Shown here: piece by piece, positions 16,127-24,730 of the stretch
Position numbering within the stretch: the stretch's first letter is position 1
Layout of the letters: every line of letters begins with the position of its first letter
Origin: Roseburia faecis
Lineage (GTDB): Bacteria; Bacillota; Clostridia; Lachnospirales; Lachnospiraceae
Direction: 5' to 3'
Assembly (NCBI RefSeq): GCF_001406815.1
Contig: NZ_CVRR01000012.1
Coordinates: forward strand, 1-50,283
Length of the DNA stretch: 50,283 nucleotides
Notes under the pieces: generated by a model
What the model saw: only the letters and a program-made list of their open reading frames with translations
What the model was told of the DNA's origin: nothing
Databases searched by the model: none
Translations under genes and position numbers: made by a program

Positions 16127-16179
16127 TATTGGGAAGGCGCAGAGAACGAAAAATCGATATTTGTGGAGGTAAAGAGTGT

Positions 16180-16620
16180 ATGAAAAAGGAACTGCGTATT
16201 CTGGTTATTTTAATTGCTGTGTTATTGGTAGGAACAGTAGGTTACTATTTCATGCCAAAGAAATTCGGTAAGAATGTAAATCCTTCTGAGGTAGACCATA
16301 TAAATGTGTTCGATGGAAATACAGGAACTGGTTTTACTATCACCGATTCAGAAGATATCGAATATATAGTGGCGAATATTCAAGGTATTTCAATGAAAAG
16401 AGATGGCATTTCACTTGGAAGAACAGGATACAGTTTTAAAATTAGTTATATAAACAGCAACGATAAAGATATCATACCTGTATTTATTCTCAATAGTGAT
16501 AATACAATTTGTAAAGATCCATTTTTCTATAGATGTGATGGTGGATTATGCTTTGATTACTTAAAAGCATGTGAAGAGAAATATAGAACTAATGTAACAG
16601 AATCTATAGAAGAAAAATAA
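16180..16620 (+). CDS. Membrane-anchored extracytoplasmic protein, unknown function
   Basis: The 146 residues start with a basic tip and a membrane anchor (ILVILIAVLLVGTVGYYF), followed by a ~120-residue outer domain with VDHINVFDGNTGTGFTITDS and KISYINSNDKDIIPVFIL. No lipobox is present. The start is ATG 16180 with GGAGG 10 bases before it; the frame also extends upstream into the intron's 3' exon. Similar proteins exist in Clostridia as hypothetical; I recognise no family. It lies directly after the group II intron. Confidence 0.6.
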   Translation: MKKELRILVILIAVLLVGTVGYYFMPKKFGKNVNPSEVDHINVFDGNTGTGFTITDSEDIEYIVANIQGISMKRDGISLGRTGYSFKISYINSNDKDIIPVFILNSDNTICKDPFFYRCDGGLCFDYLKACEEKYRTNVTESIEEK

Positions 16621-16650
16621 CTTATTGCTGATAAATGTTTTGATGGGGCG

Positions 16651-16761
16651 ATGGTTTTTACATTGATAATAATGGTAATTATTTTATTGGTTTTGATACC
16701 TGTAGGAATTGTTGTAGATAAAAAGATTGAAGCTTATTTTGAAAATAAAAGAGAACCTTAA
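16651..16761 (+). CDS. Very small single-pass membrane protein
   Basis: ATG 16651 opens 36 codons: a membrane helix (LIIMVIILLVLIPVGIVV) and a charged cytoplasmic-type tail (DKKIEAYFENKREP), ending in TAA. The ribosome site is only a GGGG two bases away, so expression is uncertain. The amphipathic organisation looks real rather than random. Function unknown. Confidence 0.4.
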   Translation: MVFTLIIMVIILLVLIPVGIVVDKKIEAYFENKREP

Positions 16762-16808
16762 ATTCAAGCTTGTAGAATTAAGAAAATCGGAAGTTGGAGG
16801 ATACACGC

Positions 16809-17333
16809 ATGAAAATTGTAATCATTAATGGAAGTGCCAGAAAAGGAAACACGCTGACAGCAATCAATGCATTTATAAAAGGAGCATCAGAAAAGAATGA
16901 AATTGAAATCATTGAACCTGACAAACTCAACATTGCACCATGCAAGGGATGTGGTGTCTGTCAATGCTCTAAGGGATGCGTCGATAAGGATGATACAAAT
17001 CCTACAATTGATAAAATTGCTGCCGCAGATATGATTCTTTTTGCTACACCAGTTTATTGGTGGGGAATGTCAGCACAATTGAAACTTATCATTGATAAGT
17101 GCTACTGCCGTGGATTGCAGTTAAAAAATAAAAAAGTTGGCACGATTGTTGTAGGCGGTTCTCCAGTAGACAGTATCCAGTATGAGCTGATTGATAAGCA
17201 GTTTGACTGTATGGCAAAATATCTTTCATGGGATATGCTTTTCAAAAAATCATATTACGCAACAGCTAGAGATGAACTTGAAAAAAACAAGGATTCCATG
17301 AACGAACTTGAGGGGATCGGAAAAAATTTATAA
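16809..17333 (+). CDS. Flavodoxin-fold NAD(P)H-dependent oxidoreductase
   Basis: The protein opens with the flavodoxin-fold phosphate loop MKIVIINGSARKGNTLTAI, then the Cys-rich APCKGCGVCQCSKGCVDKDD, and FATPVYWWGMSAQLKLIIDK, which shapes the FMN pocket. It belongs to the iron-sulfur-flavoprotein-like NADPH-dependent FMN reductases. The spaced cysteines may hold a cluster; this is family-based inference. ATG 16809 (GGAGG 8 bases before) is preferred to the in-frame start five codons upstream. Cytoplasmic; it may reduce quinones, nitroaromatics or metals. It lies 86 bases before a MATE gene. Confidence 0.85.
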   Translation: MKIVIINGSARKGNTLTAINAFIKGASEKNEIEIIEPDKLNIAPCKGCGVCQCSKGCVDKDDTNPTIDKIAAADMILFATPVYWWGMSAQLKLIIDKCYCRGLQLKNKKVGTIVVGGSPVDSIQYELIDKQFDCMAKYLSWDMLFKKSYYATARDELEKNKDSMNELEGIGKNL

Positions 17334-17418
17334 AGCACGTTCCAAATTCCAGCTCTACAAGCAGTCCTTCATCTCTATTGATTCAAAGAACACAGGAAAG
17401 TGAAGCGTAATTTTAACT

Positions 17419-18762
17419 ATGAAAAAGAGTCTGAGAATGACAGAGGGAAGTATCTCCCAAAAGATCATTTTTTTTGCAATTCCATTGTTTCTGGGAAATC
17501 TGTTCCAGCAATTGTATAATACTGCTGATTCCCTGATCGTAGGAAATTTTCTAGGAAGTAATGCACTGGCGGCAGTCAGTTCATCTGGAAATCTGATTTT
17601 TCTGATGGTAGGTTTTATTAACGGCATTGCCATGGGTGCAGGTGTTGTTATTGCACGATATTACGGAGCCAAAAAAAGAGACTGCCTGAAAAAGGCAATC
17701 CATACAACGGTTGCATTTGGACTTGTGGCCGGTGCTGTGCTGACAGTTTTGGGAATGTTTCTGGCACCAAAGATCCTGGTATTGATGGGAACTCCTGCGG
17801 ACGTGCTCCCGGAATCTATTGTGTATTTCCGTACATATTTTGCAGGGTCTATGGGTGTTGTCATGTACAATATCTTTGTTGGAGTTCTGCAGTCGGTCGG
17901 TGATGGACGCCATCCTCTGATATATCTGATTATTTCTTCCTGTGTCAATGTCGTTCTGGATATTTTCTTTATCGCAGGTCTTGGCATGGGAGTCGGATCA
18001 GCAGCACTTGCAACCGCAATTTCACAGTTTGTCAGTGCACTGCTCTGTATGGTTCATCTGCTGCGTGTGGAAGAAGAATATCGTCTGGAATTGCGAGAGA
18101 TTCGTTTTGACAGTTCTATGCTGAAGCAGATCATCCAGAATGGTGTACCATCCGGTTTTCAGAATTCAGTGATCGCGATCGCGAACGTCTTTGTACAGTC
18201 AAATATAAATGCATTTGGAAAAATGGCGATGGCAGGATGTGGTTCCTACTCCAAGATAGAGGGATTCGCCTTTTTGCCGGTGACCTGTTTTACAATGGCT
18301 CTGACAACCTTTGTCAGTCAGAATCTGGGTGCAAAACAGTATGACCGGGCGAAAAAGGGAGCAAGATTTGGAGTTCTCTGCTCGATTACTATTGCAGAGT
18401 TGATCGGTATTATCATATATGTGGCAGCACCGGTACTGATCACAGCGTTTAACAGAGATCCTGATGTTGTACATTATGGAGTCATGCAGTCCAGAACAAT
18501 TGCGTTATTTTATTGTCTGCTGGCGTTTTCTCATTGCATCGCAGCAATACTTCGTGGATCAGGTAACGCATCCGTTCCGATGATCGTTATGCTCTGTGAC
18601 TGGTGTTTGTTTCGCGTAAGCTACATTACTGTGGCAGTTCGTATTCTCCCGGATATACGAGTGATTTTCTGGGCATACCCATTGACTTGGGGTATCAGCT
18701 CCGTGATTTTTCTGTATCTGTTCTTACGTGGAAAATGGGTTTACGGATTCGAGAAATCCTAA
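17419..18762 (+). CDS. MATE-family efflux transporter (second copy)
   Basis: This 447-residue protein has the same twelve-helix two-repeat plan as the pump at 9889-11268: ISQKIIFFAIPLFLGNLFQQ, LYNTADSLIVGNFLGSNALA, LQSVGDGRHPL and VSQNLGAKQYDRAKKGARFG. The two share motifs but clearly differ in sequence, so they are not a recent duplication. The upstream ribosome site is weak (AGGAAAGTGAAG) and no promoter is obvious, so it may be co-transcribed with the flavodoxin-like gene. Exports an unknown cation or drug. Its TAA is followed three bases later by a minus-strand kinase remnant. Confidence 0.92.
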   Translation: MKKSLRMTEGSISQKIIFFAIPLFLGNLFQQLYNTADSLIVGNFLGSNALAAVSSSGNLIFLMVGFINGIAMGAGVVIARYYGAKKRDCLKKAIHTTVAFGLVAGAVLTVLGMFLAPKILVLMGTPADVLPESIVYFRTYFAGSMGVVMYNIFVGVLQSVGDGRHPLIYLIISSCVNVVLDIFFIAGLGMGVGSAALATAISQFVSALLCMVHLLRVEEEYRLELREIRFDSSMLKQIIQNGVPSGFQNSVIAIANVFVQSNINAFGKMAMAGCGSYSKIEGFAFLPVTCFTMALTTFVSQNLGAKQYDRAKKGARFGVLCSITIAELIGIIIYVAAPVLITAFNRDPDVVHYGVMQSRTIALFYCLLAFSHCIAAILRGSGNASVPMIVMLCDWCLFRVSYITVAVRILPDIRVIFWAYPLTWGISSVIFLYLFLRGKWVYGFEKS

Positions 18763-18765
18763 TCG

Positions 18766-18990
18766 CTATACCGAATAATCGCACAAAATTTTCTTTACAT
18801 TTTCGATTTTTACAGGCTTTGCAAGGTGAGCATTCATTCCCGCTGCCAGACACTTTTCTTTACTATATCTGGTGCGGGAGCAAGTTTAAACAGCAATCAG
18901 ACCTTTTACAATCGCCATTCCAAGTCCAATTTTTTCCTTTTTGAATTCATCACTTGACATTGTATCAAAGACTACCTGCTTTTCTATGAA
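18766..18990 (-). pseudogene. Hybrid histidine kinase remnant
   Basis: The minus strand encodes the end of an HATPase domain (VFDTMSSDEFKKEKIGLGMA, then IVKGLIAV, the G2 box) that breaks, then in another frame the end of a receiver domain (EKCLAAGMNAHLAKP, then a helix and a stop at 18766). Everything between, including the phospho-Asp, and all upstream sensor and dimerisation parts are missing. A hybrid sensor kinase has been deleted down to these two scraps. Confidence 0.65.
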
Positions 18991-19054
18991 AAGATAGTTA
19001 ATTGGTTATCAACTGCATAGAAATGTTAAAATACACATAAAATAGTAATGTATA

Positions 19055-19083
19055 TTGATTAAATAAATCCTAGATGATATAAT
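19055..19083 (+). promoter_or_regulatory. Promoter of the DUF4143 ATPase gene
   Basis: TTGATT (19055-19060), a 17-base spacer and TATAAT (19078-19083), with an AAGGAG ribosome site 8-9 bases before the ATG at 19132. The surrounding 18991-19131 region holds no other feature I can support. Confidence 0.7.
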
Positions 19084-19131
19084 TTAATTACTAAAAAGTG
19101 TGTAAATTTACAAAAACAAGGAGTTGAAATC

Positions 19132-20385
19132 ATGGAGATTAAAAGAGATGCATACCTTGAACAGTTAAAGATAAGAAAAGATAATGGGATGATAAAGATT
19201 ATCACGGGAATCAGGAGATGTGGGAAATCATTCCTGTTATTTGTATTGTTTAAGAAATATTTATTGGAGAGTGGTGTAGATAATGACCATATCATTGAGA
19301 TTGCTTTGGATGGCATTGAAAATGAGGAGCTGAGAGATCCAAAGAAGTGTTACCAGCATATTAAAGAGCGGGTGGAAGATGACCAGAAATATTATCTGCT
19401 TTTGGACGAAGTACAATTTATGTCACGATTTGAGGAAGTGCTGAATAGCCTGCTTCGAATCAGCAATATTGATGTATATGTGACTGGAAGCAACTCTAAG
19501 TTTTTATCCAGCGATATTGTAACTGAATTTAGAGGCAGAGGAGATGAGATAAGAATATATCCGTTGTCCTTCGCAGAGTTCTATGCGGCTTTCGATGGAG
19601 ATTATGATGATGCTTGGGAGGAATATATGATATATGGTGGTTTACCACAGGTGCTACAGTTTTCTGTGGAACGCCAAAAGGCTGAGTATCTAAAAAACAT
19701 TTTCACAAATGTTTATATTAAGGATGTTGTAGAACGAAACAAGCTGCGAAATGTTGATGAGATTGATACTTTAGTAGATATCCTTGCTTCTGCGATAGGA
19801 GCTCCTACTAACCCAACTAAAATATCAAATACGTTTAAAAGTGAACGAGGCATCAATTACAGCAATAAGACCATATCCAACCATATAGATTATCTTGTGG
19901 AGGCATTTTTGATTTCTAAAGCTGACAGATATGATATTAAAGGTAGAAAATATGTGGGAGCAAATCTGAAATACTATTTTTCAGATGTGGGACTTAGAAA
20001 TGCAAGATTGAATTTTAGACAGCAGGAACCTACTCATATCATGGAAAATATTGTTTACAATGAGCTGCTTATCAGAGGTTATAATGTGGATGTTGGTATT
20101 GTAGAGGCGTATGCGAAAAATGATGAAGGAAAAACAACTCGAAAGCAGTTTGAAGTTGATTTTGTGGTCAATCAGGGGAGTCAGAGATATTATATTCAGG
20201 TGGCTTATGATATGACCTCTGAGGAAAAGCAGAAGCAGGAATTTAATTCATTTAGAAATATCCCTGATTCATTTAAAAAGATCGTGGTAGTAAACGGAAC
20301 AAAAAAGCCTTGGAGAAATGAGGAAGGCTTTGTAATCATGGGAATGAAGTATTTTCTGCTCAATGCGGATAGTTTGGAGTTTTAG
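19132..20385 (+). CDS. AAA ATPase with DUF4143 (ExeA/archaeal-ATPase-like)
   Basis: This 417-residue protein has a Walker A (GIRRCGKS, residues 26-33), Walker B (YLLLDEVQ, Asp92-Glu93), sensor-like VYVTGSNSKFLSS, and the FRGRGDEIRIYPLSFAEF block typical of DUF4143 ATPases. A winged-helix-like centre and a nuclease-like C-terminus follow (FEVDFVVNQGSQRYYIQVAY). These are common, usually solitary, anaerobe proteins of unknown physiological role; some are proposed to be mobile or defence related. The lysine and acidic residues needed for ATP hydrolysis are intact. It has its own promoter and is followed by a short gene tail. Confidence 0.9.
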   Translation: MEIKRDAYLEQLKIRKDNGMIKIITGIRRCGKSFLLFVLFKKYLLESGVDNDHIIEIALDGIENEELRDPKKCYQHIKERVEDDQKYYLLLDEVQFMSRFEEVLNSLLRISNIDVYVTGSNSKFLSSDIVTEFRGRGDEIRIYPLSFAEFYAAFDGDYDDAWEEYMIYGGLPQVLQFSVERQKAEYLKNIFTNVYIKDVVERNKLRNVDEIDTLVDILASAIGAPTNPTKISNTFKSERGINYSNKTISNHIDYLVEAFLISKADRYDIKGRKYVGANLKYYFSDVGLRNARLNFRQQEPTHIMENIVYNELLIRGYNVDVGIVEAYAKNDEGKTTRKQFEVDFVVNQGSQRYYIQVAYDMTSEEKQKQEFNSFRNIPDSFKKIVVVNGTKKPWRNEEGFVIMGMKYFLLNADSLEF

Positions 20386-20411
20386 AAATATTGCTGGGAT
20401 ATCGCCAATGA

Positions 20412-20594
20412 AAAGTAATTATAGATAGTTTACTTGACTTTGCAAGTGAAATTAAGCAAAAAGAGATAGACCGCGTAGTATTCAAAACGGAGCAGCTTCA
20501 CAGATTTTTCCCTGTCAGTTACACAGCAGAGCAGATGAGGCGTGAAATTTTGGAAATGTTGAAATTAAATATGAACAAATATTGGGATGAATAA
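20412..20594 (+). pseudogene. 3' tail of an unidentified gene
   Basis: An open frame without a start encodes LDFASEIKQKEIDRVVFKTE, then QLHRFFPVSYTAEQMRREIL and a charged end, stopping at 20592-20594. The wording looks like a genuine protein terminus, perhaps from a mobile-element protein, but I cannot name the family. It converges with the AraC gene. Confidence 0.4.
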
Positions 20595-20610
20595 AGCAGC
20601 TACCGAAACA

Positions 20611-21453
20611 CTATTTCCGGATATTTCGATTAATCTTCTCAAACTCCCTTCCTCCCAGGGTATTGTGGGTGAGAAGTCTTTTGTTGCTTCCCGCTGATGC
20701 ATTTTTCCGGTATTGTCCAGGGGTACAGCCGTTATGCTGACGGAACTGTCTGCAGAAATGCTCTACATTATTATAACCACATTGCTCGGAAATGTCGCGG
20801 ATGGAGTATTCGCTGTACTCTAATAAATCCTGTGCACGGCGCAGACGTCCTTCGATGACATTGTCCATGCAGGAGGAGCCAAATTGGCGGTGATAGAGAG
20901 CCTGAAGATGACTGGGACTTAAGTGAAGCTTCGCAGCCATCATGTTTATATTCCATGGAAGCTGAGGATTATTGTAGATCATCTTATGCAATGCAATCAG
21001 CTCATGATCGTGAATACCCGGGGACTCATTCTGGATTCCTTCTCTTAATTTGGAGAACAGAACCCGCAGCAGGTGAGTAATGTTTGCTTCGCTTTCAGAG
21101 GAGAAAAAGGCGGACTCCCAGGTTAGTAATTTAAAAAGCTGATGACAGTATTCCGGATCTGTTACGGGAAATGGGGTGTTTGTTAACGGAAACAGCTTCA
21201 CGAAGGAGTGATCGGAACGAAAACGAATCCAGTCATTCCGGTATTCTTCACCGGCAGCACGGTAATAAATCCTGCTTCCTGGTGTATACAGAATAGCAGA
21301 ATTGGCGGCTGTCCGCATTAGTCTTCCGTCTATGAGCAGCTCCGAGGGAGAGTCGAAAAGAAGCAGAAGATAGCCTGTAAAGCCATTCGGAACATCATAT
21401 ATAAAATCTGAGGGGTGAACGGCACTGTAGCCGACAAATTCAATTTCAGTCAT
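20611..21453 (-). CDS. AraC-family regulator of the hemicellulose locus
   Basis: This 280-residue regulator has an N-terminal cupin-like sensor (about 1-120, with GYLLLLFDSPSELLIDGRLM and LYTPGSRIYY) and a C-terminal AraC double HTH (INMMAAKLHLSPSHLQALYH, RRAQDLLEYSEYSIRDIS and GYNNVEHFCRQFRQHNGCTP). The sensor probably binds xylose, arabinose or an oligosaccharide; that is inferred from position. It is divergent from GH39-GH43-GH51, with overlapping promoters in the 192-base intergenic region, and should activate them. The last ~30 residues beyond the HTH are basic and of unknown role. Confidence 0.9.
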   Translation of the reverse strand: MTEIEFVGYSAVHPSDFIYDVPNGFTGYLLLLFDSPSELLIDGRLMRTAANSAILYTPGSRIYYRAAGEEYRNDWIRFRSDHSFVKLFPLTNTPFPVTDPEYCHQLFKLLTWESAFFSSESEANITHLLRVLFSKLREGIQNESPGIHDHELIALHKMIYNNPQLPWNINMMAAKLHLSPSHLQALYHRQFGSSCMDNVIEGRLRRAQDLLEYSEYSIRDISEQCGYNNVEHFCRQFRQHNGCTPGQYRKNASAGSNKRLLTHNTLGGREFEKINRNIRK

Positions 21454-21500
21454 CTGGAATCTCCGTTCTGATACATCAGAGGATATATCAATTTTCTTAT

Positions 21501-21540
21501 AGTATAAATCATTGGAAACTTTAGATCAATGCGATAGTAT
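21501..21540. promoter_or_regulatory. Overlapping divergent promoters of araC-like gene and GH39
   Basis: Plus strand: TTGGAA (21512-21517), 17 bases, TAGTAT (21535-21540) toward GH39. Minus strand: TTGATC (21524-21529), 17 bases, TATACT (21501-21506) toward the regulator. The two polymerase sites overlap, so only one can be occupied, a layout that lets an AraC protein repress itself while activating the operon. GH39 has a long leader (about 100 bases) ending in GAAGGAG. Confidence 0.6.
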
Positions 21541-21645
21541 CAGATTAATATGGTAATCGTCATCAGAGAGCTGCGGATCGTGCAGCGGTCAGACATCTGA
21601 TGCGTGACTGCATAGGAACATGATTTAGAAGAAGGAGATACATGC

Positions 21646-23202
21646 ATGGTAAATTTGGGTGGAGCAACAGAGAATGACAGAAAAAAGATCGTGATTACAA
21701 AGGATTCAAAGGCCTTTTTTCACAATAATGTAGATTATTGTGTGGGAACCGGAAGAATGGGGCTTGCATTGACAGAAGAATATCAGGAGGAGCTGCGCCT
21801 GGTTCAAAAGGAAATCGGATTTAAGCATATCCGGGGACATGGATTATTCTGTGATGATATGGCGATCTTTCAGACCTATGAGGAGGATGGTAAGGTAAGG
21901 GTCGAGTACAACTATACTTATCTGGATAGAGTAATGGATGCCTATAAGAAGGTGGGGCTGAGACCTTTTCTTGAACTGGGTTTTATGCCTAAAAAGTTGG
22001 CAAGTGGAAGCCAGACTATCTTTTACTGGCAGGGAAATACCACTCCTCCAAAAGATTATGATATGTGGTGTGATATGGTGCGTTCATTGCTGCGGCATCT
22101 GATGGAACGCTATGGAGAAGAGGAAGTTATTCAATGGCCCATTGAAGTATGGAACGAGCCCAATCTTTGCGGCTTCTGGGAAAATGCGGATATGCAGGAA
22201 TATTTTAAGCTGTTCCATAGAACCTTTGATGCCATAAAGGAAGTGAATCCGGGATTCCGTGTAGGAGGCCCTGCTGTTTGTGGAGGAACGGATGAGAAAT
22301 GGATTCAGGCATTTATGGAATATTGCCATGAGAATCACATACCTGTGGATTTCGTAACCAGACATCATTACACCATTGATCCGCCGGAATGTATTGGACA
22401 TTATGCATATTCTGAACTGATGAAGGCAGAGGACGGCTTTGCCAATTTAAAAACAACCAGAGATATTATTGACAGTTTCCCGGAATATAAGGGTCTGCAG
22501 ATTCATATCACGGAGTTCAACAGCTCCTATACTCCTCAGGGCGTCATTCATGATACAAACCTGAATGCGGCCCTTATAGCACAGCAGCTTTCCAGATTGG
22601 GAGATGTGAATGAATCCTATTCCTACTGGACATTTGGTGATGTGTTTGAAGAGCAGGGAGTTCCTTTTACACCATTCCACGGCGGCTTTGGACTGGTTGC
22701 CAATGGCTGTATTACCAAGCCGACCTTCTGGACATTTGCTTTTTATAAAAAGCTTGAGGAAAGTGAAGCCAATTGTGTATATAAGGATGACAATATTGTC
22801 GTTTTGAAACGTGCAAACGGTGATTATCTAGGTGTAGCCTGGAATATTGCCCGTAAAAGTACAGAACAGGGTAAAGAAAAAATGCTGTTGGAGTTTACAT
22901 TTCCGGCTGAACAGGAGGAGTACTGCTTCCTGACTAAGACGGTAGATGAGGAAACATGTAATCCCTTGAAGGTATGGCATGATATGGGAGAACCTGCCAA
23001 TCTGAGTGAGGAACAGACGAAGCTGATTCGGGAATCATCCAGACCTTTTGTAAAAACAGAGCGTAAAAAGCAGGAGGACGGAAATATCTGCGTAGAGCTT
23101 CCTGTAAACGAAAACGGTGTGGTTTATTTCGAACTGAATGCCGGAAAGGTGAATCCGGATCGAGGATATGACTATGATCGTGTGGTCAGCTTGAAGGCTT
23201 AA
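21646..23202 (+). CDS. GH39 beta-xylosidase
   Basis: This 518-residue enzyme is a (beta/alpha)8 glycosidase with the GH39 acid/base in VWNEPNLCGFW (Glu171) and the nucleophile in HITEFNSSY (Glu290). Other conserved blocks are FKHIRGHGLFCDD, GLRPFLELGFMP and RHHYTIDPP. It lacks a signal peptide and should remove xylose from the non-reducing end of xylooligosaccharides in the cytoplasm with retention. GAAGGAG lies 8-9 bases before the ATG. It is the first gene of a three-gene operon whose next start lies 68 bases downstream. Confidence 0.92.
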   Translation: MVNLGGATENDRKKIVITKDSKAFFHNNVDYCVGTGRMGLALTEEYQEELRLVQKEIGFKHIRGHGLFCDDMAIFQTYEEDGKVRVEYNYTYLDRVMDAYKKVGLRPFLELGFMPKKLASGSQTIFYWQGNTTPPKDYDMWCDMVRSLLRHLMERYGEEEVIQWPIEVWNEPNLCGFWENADMQEYFKLFHRTFDAIKEVNPGFRVGGPAVCGGTDEKWIQAFMEYCHENHIPVDFVTRHHYTIDPPECIGHYAYSELMKAEDGFANLKTTRDIIDSFPEYKGLQIHITEFNSSYTPQGVIHDTNLNAALIAQQLSRLGDVNESYSYWTFGDVFEEQGVPFTPFHGGFGLVANGCITKPTFWTFAFYKKLEESEANCVYKDDNIVVLKRANGDYLGVAWNIARKSTEQGKEKMLLEFTFPAEQEEYCFLTKTVDEETCNPLKVWHDMGEPANLSEEQTKLIRESSRPFVKTERKKQEDGNICVELPVNENGVVYFELNAGKVNPDRGYDYDRVVSLKA

Positions 23203-23270
23203 ACTAGCACCCAGTAATTTGCTTTATGAAACAATGTACATGGATTAGGCTTGCAAAGGAGGATATCAAA

Positions 23271-24668
23271 GTGAAAAAACAAGCGTTTAACCCATATTTA
23301 CCGTCCTGGGAGTATATTCCGGACGGAGAACCTTATGTTTTTGGCGATCGCGTATATGTTTACGGATCCCATGATTACTTTAACGGATATGTTTTCTGCA
23401 TGGGAGACTATGTGTGCTGGTCAGCTCCGGTCGATGACCTGGGCAACTGGAGATATGAGGGTGTGATTTATCCGAAGACAGCCGATCCGCTGAACCCGGA
23501 AGGCAAAATGTGTCTGTATGCCCCGGATGTTACGGTGGGACCGGACGGAAGGTACTATCTTTATTACGTGTTGGACAAGGTTCCGGTAGTTTCCGTTGCT
23601 GTATGTGATACTCCGGCAGGAAAGTATGAATTTTATGGCTATGTTCATTATGAAGATGGCACACGTCTGGGCGAAAAGGAAGGTGATGAGCCCCAGTTTG
23701 ACCCGGGGGTTCTGACGGAAGGAGATGTGACATATCTTTATACCGGATTTTGCGGAAAAGGTGATAAATCCCGTACCGGAGCTATGGCTACGGTGTTGGG
23801 GGCAGATATGCTGACGATCAGGGAAGCTCCGGTGTTTGTGGCCCCCGGCTGTGAATATGGTGCCGGTACCGGATTTGAGGGACATGAGTTTTTTGAGGCA
23901 CCTTCCATCCGTAAAGTAGGTGACACCTATTATTTTGTCTATTCATCCATATTAATGCACGAATTATGTTATGCCACCAGCAAGAATCCTACTAAGGACT
24001 TTGTCTATGGCGGAGTTATTGTCAGCAATTGTGATCTGCACATCGATACCTACAAGCCGGCAGATATGCCAACAGCTTACGGTGCCAATAATCATGGAAG
24101 TATTGTGCAGATCGGAGAGGACTGGTACATTTTTTATCACAGGCATACCAATAATACCTGGTACAGCAGACAGGGATGTGCTGAAAAGCTGCAGATTATG
24201 CCGGACGGCAGTATTCCACAGGTAAAAATTACCTCCTGCGGTTTAAATGGAGGTCCGCTTGAGGGTAAAGGCGAATACCCCGCTTATCTTGCATGTAATC
24301 TGTTTACCGATACCCCATCAGTTTATGTGGGCGAAGGGAATTTTCCACGAGTAATGCAGGACGGCAGGGATGGAGACGAAGAAGTTGGATATATTGCCAA
24401 TATTACAGATTCAACTACCATCGGCTTCAAATATTTTGACTGCCATGATATTCGTGAAATCAGTATTTGGATCCGGGGCTATGCAGATGGCACTTTTGAA
24501 GTAAAGACAGCATGGGATGGAGAGGTACTGGCGACATTAGAGGTTCAATATACCAATGTCTGGGAAAAGTATACCGCACCGGTTACGATTCCGGATGGAA
24601 TACAGGCGCTTTACCTGACCTATCGCGGTAACGGAAATGCTGCATTAAGATCATTTGAGTTATCATAA
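23271..24668 (+). CDS. GH43-family glycosidase with C-terminal carbohydrate-binding-like domain
   Basis: The first ~320 residues form a five-bladed propeller with YIPDGEPYVFGDRVYVYGSH (Asp18 likely base), the pKa-modulating Asp in QFDPGVL (Asp144) and the acid in HEFFEAPSIRK (Glu209). YAPDV lies at 83-87. Residues ~340-465 form a beta-sandwich resembling CBM6. The start is GTG 23271: AAAGGAGG lies 8 bases before it, and the ATG 15 codons upstream has none. GH43 members invert and act as xylosidases or arabinofuranosidases; specificity is not set by the sequence. It is intracellular and lies between GH39 and GH51. Confidence 0.88.
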   Translation: MKKQAFNPYLPSWEYIPDGEPYVFGDRVYVYGSHDYFNGYVFCMGDYVCWSAPVDDLGNWRYEGVIYPKTADPLNPEGKMCLYAPDVTVGPDGRYYLYYVLDKVPVVSVAVCDTPAGKYEFYGYVHYEDGTRLGEKEGDEPQFDPGVLTEGDVTYLYTGFCGKGDKSRTGAMATVLGADMLTIREAPVFVAPGCEYGAGTGFEGHEFFEAPSIRKVGDTYYFVYSSILMHELCYATSKNPTKDFVYGGVIVSNCDLHIDTYKPADMPTAYGANNHGSIVQIGEDWYIFYHRHTNNTWYSRQGCAEKLQIMPDGSIPQVKITSCGLNGGPLEGKGEYPAYLACNLFTDTPSVYVGEGNFPRVMQDGRDGDEEVGYIANITDSTTIGFKYFDCHDIREISIWIRGYADGTFEVKTAWDGEVLATLEVQYTNVWEKYTAPVTIPDGIQALYLTYRGNGNAALRSFELS

Positions 24669-24730
24669 TCTATGTTATTGCATATACAGGCAGTGATCAA
24701 AACTCTTGGAATGTAAAAAAGGAGACTACA

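Noticed and set aside
9889-18762. The two MATE genes as a recent duplication
   Set aside because: They share family motifs but differ throughout their sequence and in their neighbours, so they are old paralogues.
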